Shown here piece after piece: positions 54,610 through 64,000 of a stretch of 64,000 nucleotides of DNA. This DNA is from Sophora flavescens. Its lineage: Eukaryota; Streptophyta; Magnoliopsida; Fabales; Fabaceae. The stretch covers positions 71,731,836-71,795,835 of the forward strand of contig CM061063.1 of NCBI GenBank assembly GCA_030762895.1, given 5' to 3'. How positions within the stretch are numbered: position 1 is the first letter of the stretch; every line of letters begins with the position of its first letter. Under the pieces are notes generated by a model, which was not told the origin of the DNA, ran no database searches, and saw nothing but the letters and a program-made list of their open reading frames with translations. Made by a program: the position numbers and the translations under genes.

Positions 54610-55800
54610 GTATACATGTACAGTAAGAGTAACATGAACGGAGTATACCCAAAAAAAAAAAAAAAACACAGGATTGTATATATGGACAGAGGCACAAATC
54701 AGTAGAATTTAAGTGATGCACGCAGGTATGAAAATATGAAGGACGTACCTTCTTTTTTTTTTTTTATTGCTTGTCAATATGAATTCTCAGTAGCTATAAA
54801 ATTGGACATAGGCACCGGCAAAACATAAGCTGTGTCGCCTGATAAGCATAATAACAAAAGAAAGAGATTCAAGCAAGTGGCAAACTGAATATTTGGTGGA
54901 CGGCAGGAAGCAAATGACGCTAGATACACAAAGCACTGAAAGCAGATATGAACAAATCCTTAACCTTGAGAGTTTATAGTGATAATTATAGCCTTCCGAT
55001 ACAAGTTAGGTAAAAAACGTGATTAGCTCCAAGTTGAATATATATTGAGTAAATACCCTATTTGGTCCCTAAAATTGTGAAGTAGTATCAACCCGGTCCT
55101 TGAAATTATCGAAATTCCAAATTAGTCCCTGAATGATATGTTAGTATCAATTTAGTCCCTCAATTTACTCACTTAATATCAATTAAGTCCCTGACACTGC
55201 TAACATAAAATCAACTCAGTCCATACGATTTCCAACGGAGGGACTAAGTTGATTATCGTTTTACAACTTCAGAGATTAATTTGGAATTTCGATAAATTCA
55301 GAGATCAGATTAATACTACTTCACAATTTCATGGACTAAAGAGAGTGTTTACTCAAATATATATTATTCCAATAATCTATTGTTTAGATCTTAATGATGT
55401 TTCCTAAACAGCGTGATTAGCTCTAATAATCTAGCCTTCCAATGTTAGTTAGGTGGAACTTAGGGTTAGCACGAGATTAGTTAATATTATATTATGCCAA
55501 TAATCCAGGAATTGTCTAAGAAAAACAATCAACTTGTCGATTGTCCTGTTGTTTTAATTTTCAACTTAAGATTTCCAAATCTCAATGATGTTTAATATAT
55601 ATATATATATAGTATAAAAAATTATTAAATGAACTAGAAGTGTTGACTCTTATTTTTTAAATATATATAACGTGTCGAATGACTAGTAAATGATTAACAA
55701 GTTCAATGAACTCCAATAATTAGTATTTGTTTAAGGAAGGCATTCAACTAGTCCGTTGTCCCATTGATCAATTTTTCGTTTATAAATTTTTAAACTCCAC
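54610..55800. repeat. Segmental repeat copy B (with MULE MITE)
   Basis: Direct counterpart of copy D (60220-61110). Shared landmarks in order: ACAGTAAGAGTAACATGAA, GACAGAGGCACAAATCAGT, GAAGGACGTAC, TTGTCAATATGAATTCTCA, GGCAAACTGAA, TTTATAGTGATAATT, GTGATTAGCTC, TTAGTTAATATTATATTAT, TCGATTGTCCTGTTG and TTTATAAATTTTTAAACT. On the minus strand TATAAACTCTC could act as a TATA box and AAGGTACGTCC as a splice donor. No coding content seen. Confidence 0.8.
55046..55355. mobile_element. MULE-type MITE, 310 bp, 9-bp TSD
   Basis: Ends TGAGTAAATACCCTATTTGG and, read inward from the right, TGAGTAAACACTCTCTTTAG. Inverted homology (AATTGTGAAGTAGTA, GAAATTCCAAATTA) extends about 100 bp. Perfect 9-bp repeats AATATATAT at 55037-55045 and 55356-55364. 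Repeated TTAGTCCCT words. No transposase. Confidence 0.88.
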
Positions 55801-56620
55801 TGATGTAAACTGATCAACTTTTTTTTGGAAACATAATAATAACTTAAGGTTAAAGTAATGTATAGATCAAATAGGTTCTTATATTTTAAGAATTTATAAT
55901 TGGGTCCATGAACACAGAAAATTTGTATCCTTAGTACACAATTCTATGCTAGGATTTTGTTAGGGTTCAAACATTTTGAACCCAATACTCAAACTGATTG
56001 AAGTCGATTTCTACATTTAAAATCCAATCCAATGAACAAATCCAAACCACCAAAACCGATTCGGTTTGGTACAAATCCATCGAAGTTGCAGGTCGAATAG
56101 AATCCGCTTACGACCCTACTTATTTTAAGGAAGGTATAATAATATTAGTAGTCTATTTTATATATTTTTTCGACAAGTTGATGATATGTTACCATAAATT
56201 TACTGATAAAAATAAGTAATATAAAGAAAACAAAACCAACGGTTTTGATTCGGTGTAAGTGAAAAATGACTTAAAATTGGTGTAAACAAACCCCTCCTCA
56301 TATAAGTGGGATCGATTTACACCATTGATTTTATTTTCATCTAATGGTAATTGTAATTTTAATACACCGTTTAATGATAATAAAAGCAATGCCTGGGATT
56401 GGATGTACGTAAGTGAAAAATGACGATGTAAACGGATCTATCCTCTAATAATATATATGCCAATTAATGTATACTAAAATAATAATTTAAAATTAGAAAT
56501 ATCAAAACTGGATATGTCAAATGTAGAATTATAATATTTTCAATAATCCAAAATATCAAAACATTATATTTAATAATAATAATATTATTATTATTAATAA
56601 ATATCATTTCATACAAATGA
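55801..56620. other. AT-rich spacer
   Basis: Non-coding. GTAAGTGAAAAATGAC occurs at about 56255 and 56408, each followed within 25 bp by TGTAAAC, probably the ends or halves of a small decayed repeat. Confidence 0.5.
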
Positions 56621-56790
56621 ATTAGTGGTCAGTCATCGTCGAAGTGAATTGCAACTTTGGGCAAACTTTCATATATACCCAAGATATGAAGTTCAAATCC
56701 TAGAATTATAATTCTAGGGAAAGTTTTACCTCACCACCACCCCTAACTATGACTATGGGAATTCCATTGAAAGATTTTTTTTTGTATATT
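56621..56790 (+). mobile_element. SINE-like element, tentative
   Basis: ATTAGTGGTCAGTC may be a decayed A box and GTTCAAATCC (about 56692) fits a B box. The body CTAGGGAAAGTTTTACCTCA then CCACC resembles legume SINE bodies, and the element ends in a T-rich tail. The box spacing is long and no target duplication was found. Confidence 0.3.
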
Positions 56791-57390
56791 ATACCACTAT
56801 GGAAGAAAAATTTTAAAAATAATTACTTTTTAAAACAAGAGTGAAAACGTTTTATGGGAATATAATTTTCTCCCAAATACTAGAAGATATAGGAATTATT
56901 TTTTAAAAACAAAATTTTTCTGTGGACCCACAGAAACACAAACAGCTAATTTGTAGAGTAAGAGTAATACAATCGGAGTAGCTACGACAGGCACGAATCA
57001 CTGCAATTAAGTAATACGTGCAGTTGTGAAAATTGGAGGGACATACCTTTTGTTGTTTCTGCTATATGAAATCTCAATAACTGTAAAGTTGTCTTGGCAC
57101 CAGTTCAAGCACAATAAAGAACCAAGGAGACTCAAACAAGTTGCAAACTGAATATCAGATGGACGAAAGGAAGAAATTACTGCCAGACACGGATGAAGAA
57201 ATCCAGATGCTGCAGGGGAGAGTTTATAGTTGTAATGACTTGAATTAAAAACAATAGAAAGTTGACGATTGACAATTCTAGTCTTCCAACTTAAATTAAG
57301 AATTGGTTGGGTTACTATAGCACATGACCACGTGTGATTAGCTCAAGTTGAACATAAATATTCCAATTATCTACTAATTGTTTAAAAAGG
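56791..57390. repeat. Segmental repeat copy C
   Basis: Shares with copy D TTCTCCCAAATACTAGAA, GACCCACA.AAACA, AGTAAGAGTAA, ACGAATCACTGCA, GGAGGGACATACC, GCAAACTGAATAT, GAGAGTTTATAGT and GTGATTAGCTCAAGTT. More diverged than B and D are from each other. Confidence 0.7.
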
Positions 57391-57629
57391 CAATTATATA
57401 TGGTTAAAATTTCCATCCTATCTAATCCTTTTAATGACGTCTCTCAACAACTGATGTGATCCAAGATTGATTCTAGGATCTCATCAACAACCAATTAAAT
57501 GTTGATGACATATATATCCAATTTAAAAACGACAATGATATACATGCCTACACAAAGATAACGACAACAATGAATGATATTCAAGATTTTCTATTCACAT
57601 CAAGCTGGTCAATGGAAGAGAACTTACGG
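57391..57629. other. Spacer
   Basis: No gene; AT-rich. Confidence 0.5.
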
Positions 57630-58092
57630 GTTTGTTTGGGATCTGGATTCCCTCCATCAGTTTCCCCTTCATCATCCCTCCATCATCTTTTTTCTCTCTT
57701 AACTCTATTCTCTCTCTTCATTATTTATCATTTTCTCTCTCATGATCCAACCCCCTCTTAATTTTTTTGCTGGACTGCCTCCATCGCTGGAGGCAATCCT
57801 GATTGGTTTGTTTGGAAGTTAGGAGGGAAAGGGAATGTTTGAGAAAGAGGAAGGGGGAAAGGGATATATGGGGAATCTCCAATGCCTTCCAAAATCCCCT
57901 CCCTTGATCTTTTTTATAATTCCCCCAAATTGGGGGTTTTCGATTCTTTTATTAAAAATGAATGAATTAGGGGAGGGTGTTGAAGGACTTTGGAGGCCAT
58001 CCAGCCCATCCTCCCATCCCCATCCCTTTTCCTCTCCCTTCCTCCTCAAACCCTTCCCCTCTCTTTTCCTTCCAACTCCCAAACAAACCCCA
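57630..58092. mobile_element. Nested folded-back MITEs with GTTTGTTTGG ends
   Basis: Outer left end GGGTTTGTTTGGGATCTGG pairs with the right end, read inward, GGGTTTGTTTGGGAGTTGG. A second start, TTGGTTTGTTTGGAAGTTAG (57804), pairs equally well with that right end over about 60 bp of purine-rich DNA. A small palindrome CCTCCATCGCTGGAGG lies at 57779. Probably one MITE inserted in or next to another. The strong purine/pyrimidine bias creates long false ORFs on both strands. Confidence 0.7.
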
Positions 58093-58390
58093 AGTATTTG
58101 GTTGAAAATCATTTAATGCTACTTTAAGATCTTAGCTGTCAGTTGCCACGTTGTGTCTGTGCACACACAAACAACAATTATCTAGTAATTGTTTACAAAA
58201 ATCAATCAACTTGCCTTTGTCCTATATTTACAATAGTATATTATATGCTAGATCTTTCTGACACTCTTTAACACATCTTTATTTTTAGATGGATTTTACG
58301 TGAACGTGAGATTCACCATGTGTCTATTTGTCTAAGCTTAAAAAAGTGATTTTAAAATAATCTAAAAAGTGGTTTTCTTGGTATAGCTTT
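58093..58390. other. Spacer, left flank of hAT insertion
   Basis: Non-coding. Its end ATAGCTTT (58383-58390) is the left target duplication of the element that follows. Confidence 0.6.
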
Positions 58391-59603
58391 TAGGGGTGGA
58401 TGAAAAAAAGCCAAATAAGTCAACCATTTCCGTCCGTCTGTGGCGTCGGTTAAGGCGAGTGCGGTTTGTGCGGGTGATGGTTTGCACGGTTCGGTTGGCT
58501 CGGGTTTGGATGATAAAAAAATCCCAATAAGAAAAAAAGCCAAGACAGGATCAGAAGCAAGAGGAAAAAAAAACCTTGACAATAATACACAAGTAGATCT
58601 GGGAAAGCAACCAACAAAACAGATATGAGAAAGCAAATCTAGGCAGATCTATTTGTTGAAGCAAAAGGCTGAAACTTGAAGCCATATCTTCCTCAGTCGT
58701 GGCAAACCGGAACCAAGAAAGGTAGCATGCCATCTGGATAGAATAATGCGCGCTCTGGATTAAAAACCAACGAAGGCACGAAGAAATCTAGAGACGAAAG
58801 TAAAAGAAATGGTGAAGCAGAACTGCACGGTGTGAAAGGAAGTGAGGAACTGAGGAAGTCAAGTGAAACCTGAAAGTAACAGGGAGAAAAGCTTAAGCGG
58901 CGGCTGCGGCGCTACACTAGGGTTTGGAACTCTGGTAGGTGACTTAAGTGTACAAGTTTTTGGGCCATTTAGTGTGGGCTGCTCTGTGTAAATAAAAAAC
59001 GTTTGTGAGCCATTTAAGTTTTAAATCTGCGTAACAATTTTGGGTCATTTTAAGTTGTTGGGCCAATATTTGTTTTCAAATTTTTTTTCCAATAGCTAAA
59101 AAGCCCTAAATACCTTAACCTAATAACCTTACCTTTACTTTCTCTGTTCTCTCTCTCACGAGCCTCACACTACTGTCTACTACACTGGCTGCGGTGGCTG
59201 CTCTGTGTGCTTCAAGTCTCGACAATCTCAGTCTCGCTTTAAGTTTCCAGTTTTCATCACCGTCGTGAGTCATGACCAACCACCGCTCAACACCGTCACG
59301 GTACTCACACCCATCGCAGCACCCTCGCGTCGTCGTCTCTCTCTCCCCCCTCTCCAGAAATCTCTTCCTCAAGCCATGGTAGCCACCTTCCTATCCTCGT
59401 CATTCTCTCCTTTTCTCTTACGTCGGTCGGGTTTGGTCACCGACGGTTTGAAATATTCGGAACCGAGCCCGACCGTACAAATCCGCACGTGACCGAAACG
59501 CTCACCCGACGACCCGTGAGCCCGAAACCATTCGCCCGATTGCCTCCTTCCTTGGCCGGGTTGGTCGGGTTCCGGTCGGGTCGGAGAATCTTGTCCAGTC
59601 CTA
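58391..59603. mobile_element. Non-autonomous hAT element, 1,213 bp, 8-bp TSD
   Basis: Perfect 8-bp repeats ATAGCTTT at 58383-58390 and 59604-59611. Ends TAGGGGTGGA and, read inward from the right, TAGGACTGGA, typical short hAT inverted repeats. Subterminal GTCGGGTT and CGGTCGGG motifs are dense near the right end and near 58440-58510. The interior (58640-59400) has GC content and codon-like texture unlike the ends and includes GGCGGCTGCGGCGCTACACT, but no ORF resembles a transposase. The two overlapping ORFs at 59115-59492 are on opposite strands and unrecognised. Confidence 0.88.
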
Positions 59604-59611
59604 ATAGCTTT

Positions 59612-60052
59612 TACGTAAACGAGGAACTCACATAAGCTAGAAAATATACTTTCTCATAAAAGCACTTTCAGCTTTTTTGTAGCTTCTACTTTTTGGTAAA
59701 ATCCCAGTCAAACAAGTATGCAAATGTCAAAAGTGATTTCTTAACTAAAAACAGTTATTTTTTTGTGATAAAAACTGAAACTAACGAGCTCTAAGGTGGC
59801 GTTTAAATTTTCGGCTTATTTGAGTTTATCTTATAAACACTTAAGGAGAGTATTTACACTTGGGATGAGCTTATAAAAATAATTTATTATCTCCGATGAA
59901 TTGTTTTTAGCTAAGTGCCCATTTGTCTAAGCTTATGGAAGTAAGCTCAGCGGAAAGCAACAACTTTGGACGGAGGAAAAACACAAAGTCCACTCTCGGA
60001 ATCCTAGCTCCCTTCCTTTCTTTCTTTTTTTCCCAGCTCTGCCTCTTCCTTT
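59612..60052. other. Spacer, right flank of hAT insertion
   Basis: Contains repeated AAGCTTATG / CATAAGC-like words, probably another decayed MITE that the hAT element entered. No gene. Confidence 0.45.
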
Positions 60053-61110
60053 TTTGTTCCGTATGTTACACAAATATGGAGGAAAAAAAATCTTTTTTTA
60101 TCCAAATAGATAAAATGTTTTCTTGAAATATAAGTTTCTCCCAAGTACTAGAACATATATGAAATATTTTGGGGAAAGAAATCTTTCTGCAGACCCACAT
60201 AAACATGAACAACAGATTTGTACAGTAAGAGTAACATGAATGAGTATACCCCCCCTCCAAAACAAAAAACACACACACACACAAAGAGTAGTCTATGCGG
60301 ACAGAGGCACAAATCAGTGCAGTTTAAGTGATGCATGCAGGTATGAAAATCTGAAGGACGTACGTTTCTACTGCTTGTCAATATGAATTCTCAATAGCTA
60401 TAGACTTGGTCATAGGCACCAGTCAAAACATAAGTCGTGTAGCCTGATAAGCAGAATAAAAAAGGAAAGAGACTCAAGCAGGTGGCAAACTGAACATTTG
60501 CTGGACAGAATGAAGCAACTGATGCTAGATACACAAAGCAGATGAACAAATGCATAAGCTGGAGAGTTTATAGTGATAATTCTAGTTCTCCAATACTAAT
60601 TAGGTAGAACTTAGTTAAGCACATGATTAGCTCCAAGTTCAATGCATATTATTCCAATAATCTAGTACTAACATGCAAGTTTAAACTTAAAATCTCTCTT
60701 AAAGTAAGTGCTTAGATCTCAATGATGTTCAGCGTGATTAGCTCTAATAATCTAGTTTTCTAATGCTAGTTAGATGGAACTAGGTATAGCACATGATTAG
60801 TTAATATTATATTATTCCATAATCTGGTAATTTTCTAGGAAAAGCAGTCAACTTGTCGATTGTCCTGTTGTTTTAATCATCTCAAAATTTTCAATCGCTC
60901 TGGTTTGGAGTATTGTGGAGTTAGGGTCCTATATGTATATATTAATATTTAACACGTTTCCAGTGACTACGGTAGAGTTGACGATTCTCATATGTGATCA
61001 GCACCAAGTTCAATGTATTACTCCAATAATCTAGTACTTGTTTAGCATTCAACTTGTCCATTGTCCTATTGATTTAATTTTCACTTTATAAATTTTTAAA
61101 CTTTAATGAT
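60053..61110. repeat. Segmental repeat copy D
   Basis: The longest uninterrupted copy. It lacks the MULE MITE: GCTCCAAGTTCAATGCATAT runs straight into TATTCCAATAATCTAG at about 60645, the empty counterpart of 55046-55355. It has a (CA)n tract at about 60268. Confidence 0.8.
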
Positions 61111-61170
61111 GTTTCCTGAACGACATTTTCTTGAAAAAATTAAATATAGATCAGTAGCAGGCACATTACC

Positions 61171-61345
61171 CTACCCTCCTGAAGCACAACATGCTGAATG
61201 CGACAGTCCCAAATGCGACCAAAGAAGCAGATTGTTAGCAACACCAATGTCAACAGTCTTCTGGCCATGAACAGAGAGACCTTCAAAGTTCAAAATCGGA
61301 AACATCATCACAGAGTTTAACAAGAATTGTGTAATAAGTGGTACA
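61171..61345 (-). pseudogene. Possible PPR-derived fragment
   Basis: The minus-strand ORF ends VMMFPILNFEGLSVHGQ then a VANNLLLWSHLGLSHSACCA tail. GLSVHGQ recalls PPR L-type motifs. Its CCCTCCTGAAGCACAACATG (plus strand, 61172) is repeated as CCCTCCCGAAGCACATGCTG at 61664. GGAAACATCA also occurs in the PPR relic at 62890. Weak evidence, probably scrambled duplication. Confidence 0.35.
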
Positions 61346-61375
61346 GAGAAACCAACAAAGTGTAACAAGAGTTTA

Positions 61376-61545
61376 ACATAATAAGCCGTGTAGCTCAAGC
61401 AAGTAGCAAACTGAGTATTTGGTGGATGGAAGAAAGCAACTGACGCTAGATACAAAACGCAGGTGAACGAATCCTTAAGCTGGAGAGTTTATAGTGATAA
61501 TTCTAGTCTTCCGATGCTAGTTAGGTAAAATAAGTGATTAGCTCC
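61376..61545. repeat. Segmental repeat, partial copy E
   Basis: AATAAGCCGTGTAGC, GTAGCAAACTGAGTATTTGG, GACGCTAGATAC and GGAGAGTTTATAGTGATAAT match copies B and D closely, then the copy stops at GTGATTAGCTCC. Confidence 0.8.
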
Positions 61546-61595
61546 ACCACCACAACAACAAAACCTTATCCCTCTAGGTGGGGTTATATATCATT
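61546..61595. repeat. Short dispersed plant repeat word
   Basis: AACAACAAAACCTTATCCCT then CTAGGTGGGGTTATAT. A near-identical phrase (CCTTATCCCACTAGGTGGGG) occurs widely in plant genomes as part of dispersed repeats, from memory. I cannot assign it to a class. Confidence 0.4.
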
Positions 61596-61859
61596 TCAAT
61601 GATGTTTCTTGAACAGCGTGATTACCTACCTTCAATAATGTAGTCTCTCAATGGCAGGCATTACCCTCCCGAAGCACATGCTGAATGCGACATCCACACC
61701 TCTTAGGAAACCAGAGCTTTACTTACTGCAACAAAAAAATGAAAAAAAAATGCAGAGCTTCAATTCAAACCCACACATCTCTGAATATATAAATATATAT
61801 ATAGATCGTGTTACCTATCCTTCAAAAAAAAAAAAAAAGATCGTGTTACCTATATTAAC

Positions 61860-63120
61860 CCACACAGATGTCAGACCAGTAGTCCATAGAGCAAGCACCT
61901 AATAAAGTCTTCCAAAAAAGAGTTTTTGAATGAAATGGAGCTTCCCTTATCAAATCCTCTGCTTCTTCCAATTTTGCTACACAACCAAGAAGATCAACCA
62001 TGCAGGCATAATGACTTATGGTTCATTCACTGTTGTATTTACTTCTCATGTACTCCGAATGTTCCCAACATTCCTTCACCTGTCCAGCTAAAACCCCAGT
62101 TTCCATCAGGTTCCAACCCAAATCATTAGCCTTGTTAACAGGTCAATAGCTTAGCTTCGTTCCCAACCCCATGATAAGCATATCCATATATCATAGCAGT
62201 TCAAGACACTACATTACGGCCACTGATAGCATTAAAAAACTTGCAGGCATCTTTAATGTTTCCACACATACCATACATGTCTGTGATGCAAGAAGCCACA
62301 TGAAGATCAATTCAAAGCCAAGTTTGATAACCCAAGAATGGAAATATTTGCCTATGTCCAACGCTGCTAAGCCAGCAGCAGCTGAGAGCCTGAGACACAG
62401 CTGGATAATCATTGTGGACCCATGGAGTTAACATGACACTCCAAGAGATAACATCTTCCTCTTTCCTGGAAAAGAACAAAATTACCACGAGAGCATTCAA
62501 AGTTTCTTGTTTAAATGCTGCATACATGTTAATCAGGGCGCTTGCAACAAATGAATAATATTTAAATCCTACCTTCCAGATATAAGAATGGACTTGTTTT
62601 CCTACATCAAGTGCCTTGATTTCTGCAAAGCCTGGATAACACAAATTATGGTAGGTTTTGAAGATTGAATCATATCGCGGAAGATCCCAGAGCCTCTACA
62701 AAGTGCCCTGATTCACTCCATCCAGATATGGTAGTACTAGTAGATCAGCAAAACTCATTTAGTATTCGCATCTTCTTGAAAACCAAATTTGCATCATGAA
62801 TAACTCTACATCTAATATGCATCTCAAGAAGAGCATTTTCTAAGCCCAACATAGGAATCAACAAGAGCCCCACCCACCTTGTTGAAAATCGGAAACATCA
62901 GCACAGAGAAACCAAAATCGCTGGGGTGCATCCAGGATTGACACAGGCCAGGAAACAAGCTCAGACCAAATTCATGTTGCCCCACGTGGATATAACATGA
63001 AACCAAACTCGGTTCAGGAATTTCATCAAACATGTTATGTACATTCTCGAGTTCTCCAATATCGCAATCAAACCCCACCATACTGTTCTGTACAAAGAAT
63101 TCCTGTTCCTCCAAATGCAA
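61860..63120 (-). pseudogene. PPR protein pseudogene (PLS/E type)
   Basis: Pentatricopeptide repeat proteins bind organellar RNA. On the minus strand from 63120: HNMFDEIPEPSLVSCYI and SWMHPSDFGFSVL (first ORF), then DVGKQVHSYIWKVGFKYYSF and VASALINMYA and EEDVISWSVML (62644-62312), LDIGKYFHSWVIKLGFE (about 62345), NVVSxTAMIYGYAYHG (about 62195) and, near 61960-62020, the E-domain-like HYACMVDLLG then KLEEAEDLIREA, ending LLGACS near 61890. The units lie in different frames with stops and deletions between them, so it is a relic. The N-terminus upstream of 63120 is missing. Confidence 0.8.
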
Positions 63121-63567
63121 TTATCCCAATGTGGTCAAATGCACTCATATAGAAGGTTGGAATTGAATTGATGTCTCTTTAACTGGTAAGAAACCTTCAC
63201 GCATGGTTTGAGCATTTCAACAGTAGCTTGGGGAAAACTCACCTGGAAACATACAAGAAGGAAGAAAGAAATAAGACACTTTCAGACTTTGGTAAACAAT
63301 AGCTTTACTAAAATAACAAGACCTCTTACTGAATCAGAGGTCGCCTGGCACTCAGGCAGTGGCATAATAAGTAAGTCACCTAACACTCAGTTTTTGGTTC
63401 TTTCGAAAACAGGAGGGAAGGAAAAAAAAATGAAAGAAAATGAGAAAAAAAGGAACAAGTCATTTGTTTGGTTCTCTTAGAAAAGGGAAGGAAAGAAGGT
63501 TTTTAATTGGCCCGAAAAAGCTTTTTCGTGATGGATGGATGAGAGAAAGACTATCTGTAATACCTGG
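63121..63567. other. Spacer
   Basis: No supported gene. The plus-strand ORF at 63208-63480 is Lys/Asn-rich without a domain. Confidence 0.5.
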
Positions 63568-63689
63568 TTAATACAGTTCAAATATATTATTAATTACGTT
63601 TAATAAATGTGATTAATAGATGTAATAAGATGTCACAACTCATTAATCATCTATTGAACATGATTAACCACATATTTAAACTACATTAA
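63568..63689. mobile_element. Palindromic MITE copy 1
   Basis: Ends TTAATACAGTTCAAATATAT and, read inward from the right, TTAATGTAGTTTAAATATGT. A central GTCACAACTCATTAATCATC is shared with copy 2. Confidence 0.8.
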
Positions 63690-63739
63690 CCATGATGTTT
63701 CAGGTGTTCAAATATACATGGGGTCATGTATATTTGTTG

Positions 63740-63859
63740 TTAATACAGTTCAAATATGTGGTTAATTACATTCAGTGGATGCTTAAATAGACGTAACAAG
63801 GTGACACAACTCATTAACCATCCACTGAAGTAATTAACCACATATTTGAACTGTATTAA
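63740..63859. mobile_element. Palindromic MITE copy 2
   Basis: 120 bp. The first 30 bases, TTAATACAGTTCAAATATGT and then GGTTAATTAC, are matched without a mismatch by the complement of the last 30. Same family and direction as copy 1, about 50 bp away. DNA after it to the window end is non-coding. Confidence 0.88.
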
Positions 63860-64000
63860 TCAGATATTCCAGGTGTCGTCCAGATGTGCAGAATCCAGAT
63901 GTAAAAATTACATTACTCATAAAAAAAATTGAAAAGAAAGAGATGGAGGGAGGTGGATGGAAGAAAGGATCCAAACCCAAGGAAGAATGGACGGATCGCT

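Noticed and set aside
59115..59492. Coding gene inside the hAT element
   Set aside because: Opposite-strand frames overlap in CT-rich DNA, and neither shows a known motif. Cargo is possible but not a supported gene.

Overview
The window looks like an intergenic, transposon-rich stretch of a eudicot nuclear genome, probably a legume. The evidence is an intron-containing CC-NB-LRR resistance gene of the RPS2/RPS5-like kind, plant Ty1/copia and Ty3/gypsy (Athila-like) retrotransposons, hAT, MULE and Helitron-type elements, AT-rich spacers, long (TA)n and (TTA)n tracts, and a PPR gene relic. The legume guess rests on the style of the MITEs and resistance gene and is inference. I found no rRNA, convincing tRNA, CRISPR array or organellar DNA.

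Layout. 1-5.7 kb: a hAT MITE (702-1231, 8-bp target duplication), then a decayed copia element (about 1840-5600) whose reverse transcriptase was split by a solo LTR (1973-3396, TSD AGTAC). 5.75-19.9 kb: an Athila-like Ty3 element (LTRs 5754-7055 and 18687-19933) with a broken gag-protease frame and no recognisable RT or integrase. A Ty1/copia element (9834-16642) sits inside it, and that element's 3' LTR has shrunk to about 110 bp. 19.9-22.7 kb: LTR-like sequence carrying a proline-rich 200-codon ORF of unknown nature, then half of a MITE. 22.7-23.6 kb: a minus-strand copia remnant. 23.67-24.2 kb: a truncated duplicate of the N-terminus of the resistance gene.

28.4-34.1 kb, minus strand: the only gene that looks intact, a CC-NB-ARC-LRR gene. 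Four exons are well supported, all joined by phase-0 introns. A 12-codon last exon is proposed. The predicted protein is about 1,560 residues.

35.1-38.9 kb: a 3.7-kb solo LTR (TSD AAGAT). 39-43.7 kb: AT-rich DNA with MITEs, a Helitron-like element and local duplications. 43.7-48.5 kb: a complete but mutated copia element with non-canonical TATTAGAC...TCTTAATA LTR ends and TSD AAAAG. 48.5-52 kb: AT-rich DNA with diverged tandem repeats and Helitron-type ends. 52-54.3 kb: a second hAT MITE of the first family, a broken gene fragment and a MITE array. 54.4-61.5 kb: a cluster of direct segmental duplications (five copies or part copies), interrupted by a MULE MITE (9-bp TSD), folded-back MITEs and a 1.2-kb hAT element (8-bp TSD). 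61.2-63.1 kb: a minus-strand PPR pseudogene. 63.5-63.9 kb: two palindromic MITE copies.

The genes do not form a pathway. The window shows a resistance-gene locus with one truncated paralogue, embedded in layers of transposons whose order of insertion can be read from target duplications. I see no clearly new biological system. The strongest leads are the modular phase-0 LRR exons of the resistance gene, the non-canonical LTR ends of the 43.7-kb copia element, the ORF in LTR-like DNA at 20.9 kb and the duplicated segment at 54-61 kb.
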